A DNA stretch of 64,000 nt. It comes from CAVXEH01 sp963805645 (GTDB taxonomy: Bacteria > Chloroflexota > Limnocylindria > QHBO01). Position numbers and translations under genes: made by a program. This document shows, in pieces, positions 35,715 through 43,453 of the stretch. The stretch spans positions 124,001 to 188,000 of the forward strand of contig CAWDVA010000009.1 of assembly GCA_963805645.1 (NCBI GenBank), written 5' to 3'. The notes below the pieces were generated by a model. The model was not told the origin of the DNA. It did no database searches and saw nothing but the letters and a program-made list of their open reading frames with translations. How positions within the stretch are numbered: the first letter of the stretch is position 1; every line of letters begins with the position of its first letter.

Positions 35715-37220
35715 TCAGTGGCCGGGCGCCGCCAGCCACAGGTGCTGGGATCCGTCTCCGCTCGAGCGCCCCGAGACGATAGCGCCGTTCGGGACCAGCC
35801 ATGCCTGGTCGATGCCCACGCAGTCCGGGTTGCTCGCGCAGTCGATGACCGGTGCGTTGGCGGCGGATGCAAAGTCCAGGCGCATCCAGCTCACCCCGTC
35901 GCTGGTCACCCACGCTGCCAGCCCGGATCCCTCCGGTGCCCAGTCCAGGACGAAGGCGTGCTCGCCATCGGCTGCCAGGGTCGGGTAGCCACTCGTGCCG
36001 AGGGGCCACCGCGCGTTGGCGGGAATGGACCACCGCTGACCATCAGCCGATGTCCAGATCGTCAGCGTGCCGTCATAGAAGTCCGCGGTACTGTTGACGC
36101 CCACGGCGAAGAACCCGGAGCGAACGGGAAGCAGATGCCGCAGCTCCGCGCCGGCAGCCGTGCTGCCCTCGACGGTTGCCTCGGACCAGTGCGTCCCGTC
36201 CGAGGAGATCCACGCGGCCGGTCGGCCCACGCCTGGCGGCGGAGGCGTGTTCTCGATGGCGCAGCAGGCGCTGTCGGGCTGCCCGTCGCGACCCACGATC
36301 ACGAACCCGTTCGACGAGGCTGTGGCGTCCTTCGCGATGACCTTCTCCGCGGCCGGCAACGATGCGCGCGTCCACGCAGACCCGTCTTTCGAGGCGAGCA
36401 CGACCGGGTCCGTCCCGCCCTGCGCGGCGACGATCCCGCCCGGCCCGGAGAGCAGCCATGCAGGCCAGATGGCCGCCGCGTTCCAGGTGGGGCTGTTCAC
36501 TTGCGACCAGGTCCTCCCGTCGGTGGACGCCCACACCGGCGCTGCGAAGTCCGGCAGCACACCGGGTGAGTTCATCACGGCTCCGCCGACCGCGAGCAGC
36601 CGGCTCCCGACACGGATGACGTGCGCGGCCAGGACGCCCGCCAGCTCCTCCGTCTTGGTCACCGGGAGGCGCTTGACCAGCGTCCAGTGCGTTCCGTCCC
36701 GGGAGGTGAAGAACGCGGGATCGAAGCCGGAGCCGTCGTCGATGCCCCCCACGCCCACGAAGCCATCGCTCCATGCCACCAGGTCGTTGAGGTACTGTCC
36801 GTCGGGCATCGCGACGGCCTTCGACCAGGCCAGATTCGTCCAGGCGGCCGGGGCCGCGGTCGGCGCCGGAGTGGGCGAAAGGGAAGCCGATGGCGTCGCC
36901 GTCGGCGAGGCCGCTCCGGTCGGCGTGGCCGATCCGCTCGGCGGTGCCCCGCTGGCCGTGGGCTGTGCCGACGAGGTCGGGGTGGGCCCCACGTTCTGGT
37001 GCGGGATCATCAGGAACGCGAGCACGGCCACGGCCACCACGGCCACCGCGACGGCAGCCCAGCGCAGCGGGGATGCGAACAGCGAGCGCCGCTCGAGGGA
37101 TGGGGTGGCGGTGACATCGGCCAGGCGGTAGCGCAGCGAGGCCGGTGCGCCATCCCCGGCAGCCTGACGCAGGACGGCGGACAGGTCTTGCTCGAAGTGC
37201 CGCGAGCGCTCGTCGGTCAT
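35715..37220 (-). CDS. ECF partner: membrane protein with Asp-box beta-propeller (putative anti-sigma)
   Basis: A 501-residue protein encoded immediately after an ECF sigma gene (ATGA overlap). Residues 1-50 are cytoplasmic, about 52-72 form a transmembrane helix (WAAVAVAVVAVAVLAFLMIP), about 75-125 are a Pro/Ser/Thr linker, and the rest is a beta-propeller with at least six Asp-box repeats (TSRDGTHWTLV, ASTDGRTWSQV, ASKDGSAWTRA, SSDGTHWSEA, TSADGQRWSI, TSDGVSWMRL). Position and topology suggest an anti-sigma factor that senses an extracytoplasmic ligand through the propeller. No zinc anti-sigma HxxxCxxC motif is visible. Confidence 0.75.
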   Translation of the reverse strand: MTDERSRHFEQDLSAVLRQAAGDGAPASLRYRLADVTATPSLERRSLFASPLRWAAVAVAVVAVAVLAFLMIPHQNVGPTPTSSAQPTASGAPPSGSATPTGAASPTATPSASLSPTPAPTAAPAAWTNLAWSKAVAMPDGQYLNDLVAWSDGFVGVGGIDDGSGFDPAFFTSRDGTHWTLVKRLPVTKTEELAGVLAAHVIRVGSRLLAVGGAVMNSPGVLPDFAAPVWASTDGRTWSQVNSPTWNAAAIWPAWLLSGPGGIVAAQGGTDPVVLASKDGSAWTRASLPAAEKVIAKDATASSNGFVIVGRDGQPDSACCAIENTPPPPGVGRPAAWISSDGTHWSEATVEGSTAAGAELRHLLPVRSGFFAVGVNSTADFYDGTLTIWTSADGQRWSIPANARWPLGTSGYPTLAADGEHAFVLDWAPEGSGLAAWVTSDGVSWMRLDFASAANAPVIDCASNPDCVGIDQAWLVPNGAIVSGRSSGDGSQHLWLAAPGH

Positions 37221-37768
37221 GACCCCGTCCTCCCGGGCTCGCGCAGCGCGGCGTCGTAGGCCGCGCGCAGCTCGCTCAACGCGTAGTGCAGACGCGACTT
37301 CACCGTGCCCACCGGCAGCCCCAGCTGCTCGGCGACCTGCTCGTCGGTCAGCCCCTCGAGGTGGTGCAGGGCCACGACCGCGCGGTGCTCGGGCGTCAGC
37401 GCCGCCAGGGCCTCGCGAAGCGCGGTCCGTTCGACGAAGTCGCCGATCGCGTCCTCGCTGTCTGCCGGCTCGGCGCTCAGCACGAGCTGAGCGCGGCGGT
37501 CGGAGGCTCGATGGTGGAGCCGATCGCGGCAGGCGTTGACCACGATGCGGCTGAACCAGGCGTCGAAGCGCGCCGGGTCACGCAGCGCAGAGAGGTGCTG
37601 CCAGGCGCGAAGGGCAGCGTCGCTCAGCGCGTCCTCGGCGTCCTCCCGATCACCAAGGATCACGGCCGCCAGCCGGAAGCTGCGGTCGAGGCAACCATCG
37701 AGCAGCATGGAGAACGCGGCCGCGCGTCGCTCGGCCGACCCGTGAAGGTCGGCCTCCAGGTTCTCCAT
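37217..37768 (-). CDS. ECF-family RNA polymerase sigma factor
   Basis: A 183-residue sigma factor. Region 2 spans FRLAAVILGDREDAEDALSD, AALRAWQHLSALRDPARFDA and WFSRIVVNACRDRL; region 4 includes LTPEHRAVVALHHLEGLTDE, then QVAEQLGLPVGTVKSRLHYA. The ATG at 37768 gives the typical short N-terminus. The downstream propeller membrane protein overlaps its stop. The 210-base gap to the divergent Asp-box lipoprotein could hold a promoter recognised by this sigma. Confidence 0.88.
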   Translation of the reverse strand: MENLEADLHGSAERRAAAFSMLLDGCLDRSFRLAAVILGDREDAEDALSDAALRAWQHLSALRDPARFDAWFSRIVVNACRDRLHHRASDRRAQLVLSAEPADSEDAIGDFVERTALREALAALTPEHRAVVALHHLEGLTDEQVAEQLGLPVGTVKSRLHYALSELRAAYDAALREPGRTGS

Positions 37769-37978
37769 TCCTCGCTCCCCCGACGGGACCCATTCCCCGA
37801 TCACGCCCGATATGACCGCCGGACGCAGCAAACGGTTCGATCTTCCTCAACCCTCGCCCTCCGGGCATGCCGCAGCAAGGGCCTATCGGCCCCGCCCGGC
37901 GCGCCTGAGGCTGTGAACCTGCCGCCCGCCATCGGGGTACCAGTGATACGCATCCGTACCATCCAGCCGAGGTCCCCG

Positions 37979-39037
37979 ATGCCGCGACGACCCGAGCACC
38001 CCAGCCTGGCACGCACCATCCCGATCTCCCTGGCTGCGATCGCCCTCGTGGCCACCGCGTGCTCCGCGGGAGGCGGGAACGCGACACCTAGCGCAGCGGC
38101 CTCGGGTTCGGTGGCGGCGACGCCATCGGCCGCAGCGCCGGCCTTCGCCTTCGATGGCTCGACCCCGGTGGTCACCACGGACCTGGTCGGCTCGACGGAG
38201 GCGTTCGTCAATCCCGGCGCCGTGATCCGCGACGGCGACACGCTGCACATGTACGCGAACGTCTTCACCGCCTGGCCGGGGCACGTGGACGTCTACCACC
38301 TGACCTCGACCGATGGCGTGACCTGGACCCCGGCCTCCGCTGATCCGGTGTTCACCAGCGACGACGTGCCCTACGCCATGCCCGGGGCCGATGTCTCCAC
38401 CGGCTTCGTGACCGATGACGGCACCTGGGTCCTGATCCTGGAGAGCGTCAACTCGATCAAGCCGTGGGCCATTGGCCGGGCCACTGCACCGGGACCGGAC
38501 GGCCCGTGGACGGTGGATCCGGATCCCGTCCTGACCGCTGGGGCATCGGGGGCGTGGGATGCGGGCGGCCTCTCGTGGCCGAGCGTGGTTCCCACCACGG
38601 ACGGCTGGGCGATGTACTACACCGGCACCGACACCGTGGGCGTGGGTGGGGCGAAGGCCATTGGCATGGCGACCTCCACGGACGGGAAGACCTGGACCAA
38701 GCGCGCCGATCCGGTGCTCAGCGCGTCGGCAACGTGGGAGCTGGGCGGGCTGGATCGGCCGCGCGTGGCGGTCACGCCTGACGGCTTCGCAATGGTCTAT
38801 TCGGGCCGCCAGCTGACCGATCGCGGCCTGGCCTGGTCGACCGACGGGGTTGCGTGGACGCGGGCCGGGGACCAGCCGGTCATCACCCAGGACAGCTTCC
38901 CCGTCTCGGGCAAATGCTGGGACGCTGCGCTGTTGTACGACTCCGGCACGCTGACCTACTACCTGGAGATCGGGGGCGGGACGAAGGACACCGGCACGGC
39001 CGTGTTCCGGGCCACTGCGAGCCTTCCGGCTTCCTGA
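37979..39037 (+). CDS. Lipoprotein with GH43/GH32-like or Asp-box propeller
   Basis: A 352-residue lipoprotein (IPISLAAIALVATACSAGGG) with a Ser/Ala/Pro linker and a propeller that contains Asp-box-like repeats (TSTDGVTWTPA, TSTDGKTWTKR, WSTDGVAWTRA) and GH43-type phrases such as GWAMYYTGTDTVG and GFAMVYSGRQ. Catalytic acids of a glycosidase cannot be assigned with confidence. It is divergent from an ECF sigma whose membrane partner carries the same repeat type, so the protein may act in, or be controlled by, that system. Confidence 0.72.
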   Translation: MPRRPEHPSLARTIPISLAAIALVATACSAGGGNATPSAAASGSVAATPSAAAPAFAFDGSTPVVTTDLVGSTEAFVNPGAVIRDGDTLHMYANVFTAWPGHVDVYHLTSTDGVTWTPASADPVFTSDDVPYAMPGADVSTGFVTDDGTWVLILESVNSIKPWAIGRATAPGPDGPWTVDPDPVLTAGASGAWDAGGLSWPSVVPTTDGWAMYYTGTDTVGVGGAKAIGMATSTDGKTWTKRADPVLSASATWELGGLDRPRVAVTPDGFAMVYSGRQLTDRGLAWSTDGVAWTRAGDQPVITQDSFPVSGKCWDAALLYDSGTLTYYLEIGGGTKDTGTAVFRATASLPAS

Positions 39038-39241
39038 CCCGCGCACTGAGAGCCGTCCGCGCGCCGTCGTCTCCGGGTCGATCAGGACGGCGAACACATC
39101 GTCCGATGGGCCTCGCGATGATCGCGGTCATCGTGGTGCTGGGCATGGCCCGACCCTGACAGGTGCGAGCACCCGCTCGTTCCGCGGCATCGCCGCGCCG
39201 CCCGCCATAATCGGCACAGTGCAGCGCACGAGGAGGAGCGG

Positions 39242-39623
39242 AATGAACGACAGGCGGCAGGGCCAGTGAGATTCGCCGAGCAACACGCCTGGAAGCTGTT
39301 CCTGGCCCTGGGCCTGCTCTACGTGGTCTTCGGGGTCTCGGACGTGAGCATCGCGGTGACCTATGGCGTCGCGCCAGCTGGCGATGGCGCTCATCGTGAT
39401 CGGCGTGCTCCAGGCCGCGATCAGCGCCGGCGCCCTGCGCGGCGGCCAACGGTGGGCGTGGCTCGCCACGTGGATCTTTCCGCTCTACCTCCTCGCCGAT
39501 GCCGTGAACCTGGCGAACGAGCCGACCCGCGGCCTCGGGTACGCCGCCTTCGACGTCGCGCTGGCAGCCATCACCGCGCTGACCCTGGTGCTGTCCGCCA
39601 GGAGATACCTGCGCGTCGCCTGA
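39242..39623 (+). pseudogene. Frameshifted four-helix membrane protein
   Basis: Two frames together make one small membrane protein. The first (GTG 39266) reads RFAEQHAWKLFLALGLLYVV, then FGVSDVSIAVTYGVA; the second reads SRQLAMALIVIGVLQAAISA, then GALRGGQRWAWLATWIFPLY and on to a TGA at 39623. The switch is near 39366-39390. An ATG at 39242 after AGGAGCGG begins MNDRRQGQ and runs into TGA overlapping the GTG, so a second small indel may also separate the true start. The intact product would be about 115-125 residues. No family is assigned. Confidence 0.6.
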
Positions 39624-39656
39624 CCGGCGCTGGGCGTTCGCGGGCATGTTCTGGCG

Positions 39657-39720
39657 GCTGTAACGCATCGTCGGCGAGATGGCCGGTTGAGGAGCCACAG
39701 ACCCGGTTGCGTTACAGCCG
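39657..39720. repeat. Inverted repeat island in non-coding spacer
   Basis: GGCTGTAACGC (39657-39667) and GCGTTACAGCC (39710-39720) are perfect 11 bp inverted repeats 64 bp end to end. CGACGTTAGGTGACGG follows at 39764. The surrounding spacer (39624-39850) carries no supported gene. It belongs with the GTTACG-type motifs at 33.2, 35.5 and 43.3 kb. Confidence 0.5.
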
Positions 39721-39850
39721 GCGTGACGTGGCGTGGGGCAGGGGCGCCGCAGGGGCGTTCCCCGACGTTAGGTGACGGCGGGTCGAACCTCGCGAAGGAT
39801 CGCGGGGCGCCGCGGCGATCGGGATGCCACGCCACGCTATCGTGGCGCGC

Positions 39851-40438
39851 ATGGAAGCGGTGCTGGGGCTGATCGGCTACACGTTCGTCGCGGCGGTCAC
39901 GCCGGGACCCAACAACGTGGTGCTGTGGGGAATCGGCCTGCGCTTCGGGTTCCGGGCCGCGATCCCCTACCTGTTCGGCATCCCGCTTGGCGTGGGCAGC
40001 ATGGTGCTCGCGGTGGCGGCGGGGGTCGGCGTGCTGATCAGCACGGTGCCGGTGCTCGACATCGGCCTCAAGGCGGTGGGATCCGCGTACCTGCTCTACC
40101 TGGCCTGGCAGGTTGCCGGCAGCGCCGTCGTGTCCGAGACCGACGTCGGCTCCGCCCCGGGCTTCGCGCAGTCGGTCGCCTTCCAGTTCGTGAACCCCAA
40201 GGCGTGGTTCTTCGTCCTCAGCGCGGTCGCGGCCTTCCGGCCGGTCAGCCTCGGCGTGCTCGGCGGGTCCGTGCTGATGGCGGTGGTCGTGGCCGTGGTG
40301 GTCGTTCCGGCAGCCTCCGTCTGGGCCGCAGGCGGACATGCCCTGAGCCGATTCGTGAGCGGACCGCGGACGCACCGGGCGGTCAGCGGGGTGCTGGCCG
40401 TGCTCCTCGCGGCGATGGTGGTCCTGATCTGGCTCTAG
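39851..40438 (+). CDS. LysE/RhtB family amino-acid exporter
   Basis: A 195-residue six-helix protein with the family N-terminal signature IGYTFVAAVTPGPNNVVLWG and the central FQFVNPKAWFFVLSAVAAF (NPKAW motif). These proteins export amino acids such as homoserine, threonine or lysine. ATG 39851 is the natural start; the in-frame upstream ATG adds a charged stretch. It converges with the dioxygenase gene, separated by 15 bases. Confidence 0.9.
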   Translation: MEAVLGLIGYTFVAAVTPGPNNVVLWGIGLRFGFRAAIPYLFGIPLGVGSMVLAVAAGVGVLISTVPVLDIGLKAVGSAYLLYLAWQVAGSAVVSETDVGSAPGFAQSVAFQFVNPKAWFFVLSAVAAFRPVSLGVLGGSVLMAVVVAVVVVPAASVWAAGGHALSRFVSGPRTHRAVSGVLAVLLAAMVVLIWL

Positions 40439-40453
40439 GCAGGACCCGCTGGG

Positions 40454-41266
40454 TCAGGCGAGCTCCACGGAGCGCTTGGCCAGGCCGTACCAGTAGCCGT
40501 CGATGCGGGTCTCCGGCGGGGCGTCCGGACGCGCCGACGCACCAAGGGCCACGAACAGGGGCGCGAAGTGCTCCGTGGTGGGATGCGCGTAGGGCATCCC
40601 CGGCGCCTTCTCGCGGAACGCCATCAGCTCGTCGACGTCGCCGCGAGCGAGGGCCTCGGCGGCCCACCGGTCGAACTCCACCGACCACGCCGGCGCACCC
40701 GGCCGTCCGCGCATGTAGTCGTGGACGAAGGGCAGCCCGTGGGTCATGAACCCCGAGCCGATGATCAGCACCCCCTCGTCGCGCAGCGGCGCCAGCCGCT
40801 GGCCCAGGGCGAAGAGGTGCTCCGGGTCGAGGTCCGGCATGGACATCTGGAGGACGGGGACATCGGCGTCGGGGAACATGGCGGTCAGCGGCACCCACGC
40901 GCCGTGGTCGAGGCCGCGGTTGGTGCGCACGACCTCCTCGCCGTCGGGCATGAGGGACGCAACCTTGTCCGCCAGCTCCGGGGCAGGAGGCGCGTCGTAG
41001 CGCATCTCGTAGTAGTGGCGCGGGAAGCCGTAGAAGTCATAGACCAGGGGCACCGGCGTGGTGGCGCCAACCGTCACCGGCGCGGACTCCCAGTGCGCGC
41101 TGACGATCAGGATCTGCTTCGGACGGGGCAGGGCTGCCGCCCAGCCCGTCAGCTCGGCCATCCAGGTCGGGTCCTCGAGGAGCGGCGGCGCACCGTGGCC
41201 CAGGTAGAGGGCGGGCAGGCGCTCGGCGGTCGGAGCGGACGGTTCGTTCGTCGCGGGATCGTTCAC
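40454..41266 (-). CDS. DODA-type extradiol ring-opening dioxygenase (LigB/YgiD family)
   Basis: A 270-residue metal-dependent dioxygenase. Metal-site and active-site segments are LPALYLGHGAPPLLEDP, ILIVSAHWES, NRGLDHGAWVPL and AHPTTEHFAPLFVALGA. Homologues cleave catechols such as 3,4-dihydroxyphenylalanine (4,5-DOPA dioxygenase). The GTG start lies six bases from an AACTAGTT palindrome. No catechol pathway is adjacent, so it may be a stand-alone detoxifying enzyme. Confidence 0.9.
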   Translation of the reverse strand: MNDPATNEPSAPTAERLPALYLGHGAPPLLEDPTWMAELTGWAAALPRPKQILIVSAHWESAPVTVGATTPVPLVYDFYGFPRHYYEMRYDAPPAPELADKVASLMPDGEEVVRTNRGLDHGAWVPLTAMFPDADVPVLQMSMPDLDPEHLFALGQRLAPLRDEGVLIIGSGFMTHGLPFVHDYMRGRPGAPAWSVEFDRWAAEALARGDVDELMAFREKAPGMPYAHPTTEHFAPLFVALGASARPDAPPETRIDGYWYGLAKRSVELA

Positions 41267-41271
41267 AGTGC

Positions 41272-41279
41272 AACTAGTT
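41272..41279. promoter_or_regulatory. AACTAGTT palindrome at the dioxygenase start
   Basis: A perfect 8 bp palindrome in TGCAACTAGTTTACG lies six bases upstream of the dioxygenase GTG. It is unusually AT-rich for the region and could be a regulator (MarR/HxlR-like) site or part of the -10 region of a nearly leaderless promoter. Assignment is tentative. Confidence 0.3.
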
Positions 41280-41398
41280 TACGCCCATCGCCCGCGTGAT
41301 GTTCGGGTAGCTGTGACCTAACGTCGGCGAATGGACCGATGGGCCACGCCGGCCGTACCACCGACCGGCCGACGTGCGAGCCCGCCGGTGCCGATGCG

Positions 41399-41590
41399 CT
41401 ACGCGGCGGCGGGCTCCCGGCCGCTCAGCTTGCCGATCTGCTGGCGGATCTGGCGGAGGGTCGTCATCAGGCGGAGCACCAGGATGGTGATCAGCAGCAC
41501 GCGCAGGAGCGGTCGCACGCGGGCGAACCGGGGATGGTCGAGGATGTCCTGCTTCTGCGAGCGCCGCCGCGGAAGAACCAGGCGGGGCAT
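41399..41590 (-). CDS. Small basic membrane-associated protein, 63 aa
   Basis: A 63-residue protein with a basic N-terminus (MPRLVLPRRRSQKQ), a hydrophobic segment (PLLRVLLITILVLRLMTTL) and a Gln/Arg-rich tail. GAAGGAGACGTTC precedes the ATG, which supports translation. The family is not recognised. The 404-base region upstream (41591-41994) holds only the short ORF and tandem repeat listed separately. Confidence 0.55.
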   Translation of the reverse strand: MPRLVLPRRRSQKQDILDHPRFARVRPLLRVLLITILVLRLMTTLRQIRQQIGKLSGREPAAA

Positions 41591-41815
41591 GAACGTCTCC
41601 TTCGGTCAGGGTCAGTGGTCCTGCCGGCATCGTCCGATCCGCTCGTCCCGGGCCCAAGAGCCGCAGGTCACGAAGCGGTCGGGCCCAACGACCGATGCGT
41701 TTGGCCGCAAACCCGCGCGCACATCGGCCCCGCGGGCTTGCCACCCGAGACTGTGCGGCGCATAGTTGCCCGCGGCGAACGATCAACGACCCGCAGCGCA
41801 AAGGAGGAGCCAGCA

Positions 41816-41863
41816 ATGCCGATCAGTGTTGCCATGCCTCCCGGCCGCGCGGAGCTCGCCTGA
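41816..41863 (+). CDS. Possible 15-residue leader or start of a broken gene
   Basis: AAAGGAGGAG lies five bases before ATG 41816, one of the best ribosome-binding sites in the window, yet the frame closes after 15 codons (MPISVAMPPGRAELA). The stop falls at the beginning of a 17 bp tandem repeat. It may be a leader peptide or a gene start disrupted by repeat expansion. Confidence 0.25.
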   Translation: MPISVAMPPGRAELA

Positions 41864-41905
41864 GCTCGACGTCCGCCTGAGCTCGACGTCCGCCTGACGT
41901 CCGCC
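41861..41905. repeat. 17 bp tandem repeat, about 2.6 units
   Basis: TGAGCTCGACGTCCGCC occurs twice back to back (41861-41877, 41878-41894), followed by the partial unit TGACGTCCGCC. It is 90 bases before the RIO-type kinase start. Each unit carries a TGA at the same position. Confidence 0.75.
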
Positions 41906-41994
41906 GCCTTGGGTGACGCCTGAGGCCACCCGCAGCGCTCCAGCCCGGCCGGGACTCCCTCGTCCCAACCCGCATCGATTCGGAGCGCTCGTTC

Positions 41995-42756
41995 GTGTCA
42001 TCCACGACGCCGCTGCGGCCGGTGCTCGCATGGCCCCACGACGAGCCGTACGAGGACCAGCCGCTCGGCACCCTCAAGTCCGGCAAGGAGGCGGAGATCT
42101 TCCTGGTGGAGCGTCGATTCGCCAGCGGTCCCCGGCTGGTTGCCCACAAGCGATACCGTCCCCGCTACCCGGCCAAGGGCCAGCTGCGCGCGGAAGGCTT
42201 CTCAAACGCCACCGCCTATCGCGGCGACGCGATCTACAAGGCGGGCTGGTTCCTGCCCACCCGCGACAAGAAGGCCCTCATGGGCGGGAGCCGATACGGC
42301 CACGAGCTGGCCGGCCACCTGTGGCCGTACCAGGAGTGGACGATGCTGCGCCGTGCCTGGGAGGCGGGGGCATCGGTCCCCTACCCGGTGGAGAAGACCG
42401 ATCACGGGCTGATGATGGAGTTCATCGGCGACGAGTCGCAGGCGGCGCCCAAGCTGGCGCAGGCCCGGCTCTCGCCCGCGGAGCTGGCATCGGCCTGGGG
42501 GCAGCTGCTCGATAACCTGCGCGCGTTGACCGCGGCCGGCCTGGTGCACGCAGACCTGTCGGCCTACAACCTGCTGTGGTGGGACGAGCGTCTCATCGTG
42601 ATCGACCTACCGCAGGCGGTGGAGTTCACCACCAACACCGATGCCTACGAGCTGCTCCACCGGGATGTTGCCAACGTCGGGGACTGGTTCGCGCGGCGGG
42701 GCGTGCCGGTGGATCCAGAGGCGGTGTACGCGGAGCTGCTCGCGCTGGCCTGGTAG
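41995..42756 (+). CDS. RIO-type serine/threonine kinase
   Basis: A 253-residue atypical kinase. The glycine-loop equivalent is LGTLKSGKEAEIFLVERRFA with lysine in LVAHKRYRPR; the catalytic loop is LVHADLSAYNLLWW (HxDLSxxN) and the metal-binding segment is LIVIDLPQAVEF. These are RIO1-like motifs. Bacterial RIO kinases are known but poorly understood; a role in ribosome-related or regulatory phosphorylation is only an inference. The start is GTG; there is no strong Shine-Dalgarno. Confidence 0.85.
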   Translation: MSSTTPLRPVLAWPHDEPYEDQPLGTLKSGKEAEIFLVERRFASGPRLVAHKRYRPRYPAKGQLRAEGFSNATAYRGDAIYKAGWFLPTRDKKALMGGSRYGHELAGHLWPYQEWTMLRRAWEAGASVPYPVEKTDHGLMMEFIGDESQAAPKLAQARLSPAELASAWGQLLDNLRALTAAGLVHADLSAYNLLWWDERLIVIDLPQAVEFTTNTDAYELLHRDVANVGDWFARRGVPVDPEAVYAELLALAW

Positions 42757-42811
42757 TGGCGGCCGGGATCCGGCTCTTGACCGCGAAGGCGCCGCACTGC
42801 ACGCTCCCGGC

Positions 42812-43255
42812 GTGAAGGTGAAGGAGTTCGGACCCAACCAGGACCGGGTCGATGCCGTTCTGGCCCGCCTCGAGTCGGTGGACTACGGGGAGGCCCTGCT
42901 CCTGGCGAGCCTTGCGAGCGACGCGAGCGACGACCCGGATCGCGCTCGCGCCCGCGAAGCCGTGCGAGAGGCGGCCCGTCGCGGTGGCCGGGACAAGGCC
43001 CTGCGCGCGGCGCAGGACGAGGTCCGGCGCTGGGTGAACCGCTGGTACTCCGGCGGACCGCAGATCTCGGGGTACGGACGGGACATCACCCCGGCGCAGG
43101 CGGCGCTGGACGCCGCTCCGGCCGTCCTCGACGCGGTGGGGGCCATGGTCGTCGGCGACCTGCTCCCGGCCGAGGACGTCGAGACGCTGATGGGTCCCTG
43201 GCAAGAGCTCCCGGCGAGAGCGCGGGCCTGGCTAGGGGGCGGCCCGGGATCCTGA
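42812..43255 (+). CDS. Hypothetical soluble protein
   Basis: A 147-residue, largely helical, charged protein (EFGPNQDRVDAVLARLESVD; PDRARAREAVREAARRGGRD) with a central WVNRWYSGGPQISGYGRDIT segment. It starts at GTG 42812, 55 bases after the kinase stop, and could be its partner or substrate. The family is not recognised. Confidence 0.58.
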   Translation: MKVKEFGPNQDRVDAVLARLESVDYGEALLLASLASDASDDPDRARAREAVREAARRGGRDKALRAAQDEVRRWVNRWYSGGPQISGYGRDITPAQAALDAAPAVLDAVGAMVVGDLLPAEDVETLMGPWQELPARARAWLGGGPGS

Positions 43256-43453
43256 GGGGCGCCACGCGCGGCCGTGGGCGCCGGTGGTACGGCCAGTGAA
43301 ACCTAACGTCGTCGCTGGGGATTCGCGAAGCCGCTCACCGACGCGCGGTTCGGTCGGGCGTAACGCAGCGTCGTCCACAACCGCCCCTGGGGCGGATTAC
43401 TGACGGTACGTCACAGTGGCCCGAACATCAGCGCGGGGAGCGGACGCGCCGGG
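43256..43453. repeat. Non-coding spacer with CCTAACG / CGTAACGC motifs
   Basis: CCTAACGTCGTCGCTGG (43302) and GGGCGTAACGCAGCGTCGTC (43356) occur in a 198-base gap between converging genes, with GACGGTACGTCAC at 43402. GACCTAACGTCGGCG at 41310 is a close relative. No ORF is supported. Confidence 0.35.

Noticed and set aside
37979..39037. Calling the Asp-box lipoprotein a glycoside hydrolase
   Set aside because: Blade motifs fit, but I could not place the catalytic acid and base residues, so only a propeller fold is claimed.
39106..39159. A 17-residue hydrophobic mini-ORF (MGLAMIAVIVVLGMARP)
   Set aside because: It has no ribosome-binding site and no conserved context. It may be chance in the spacer after the Asp-box lipoprotein.
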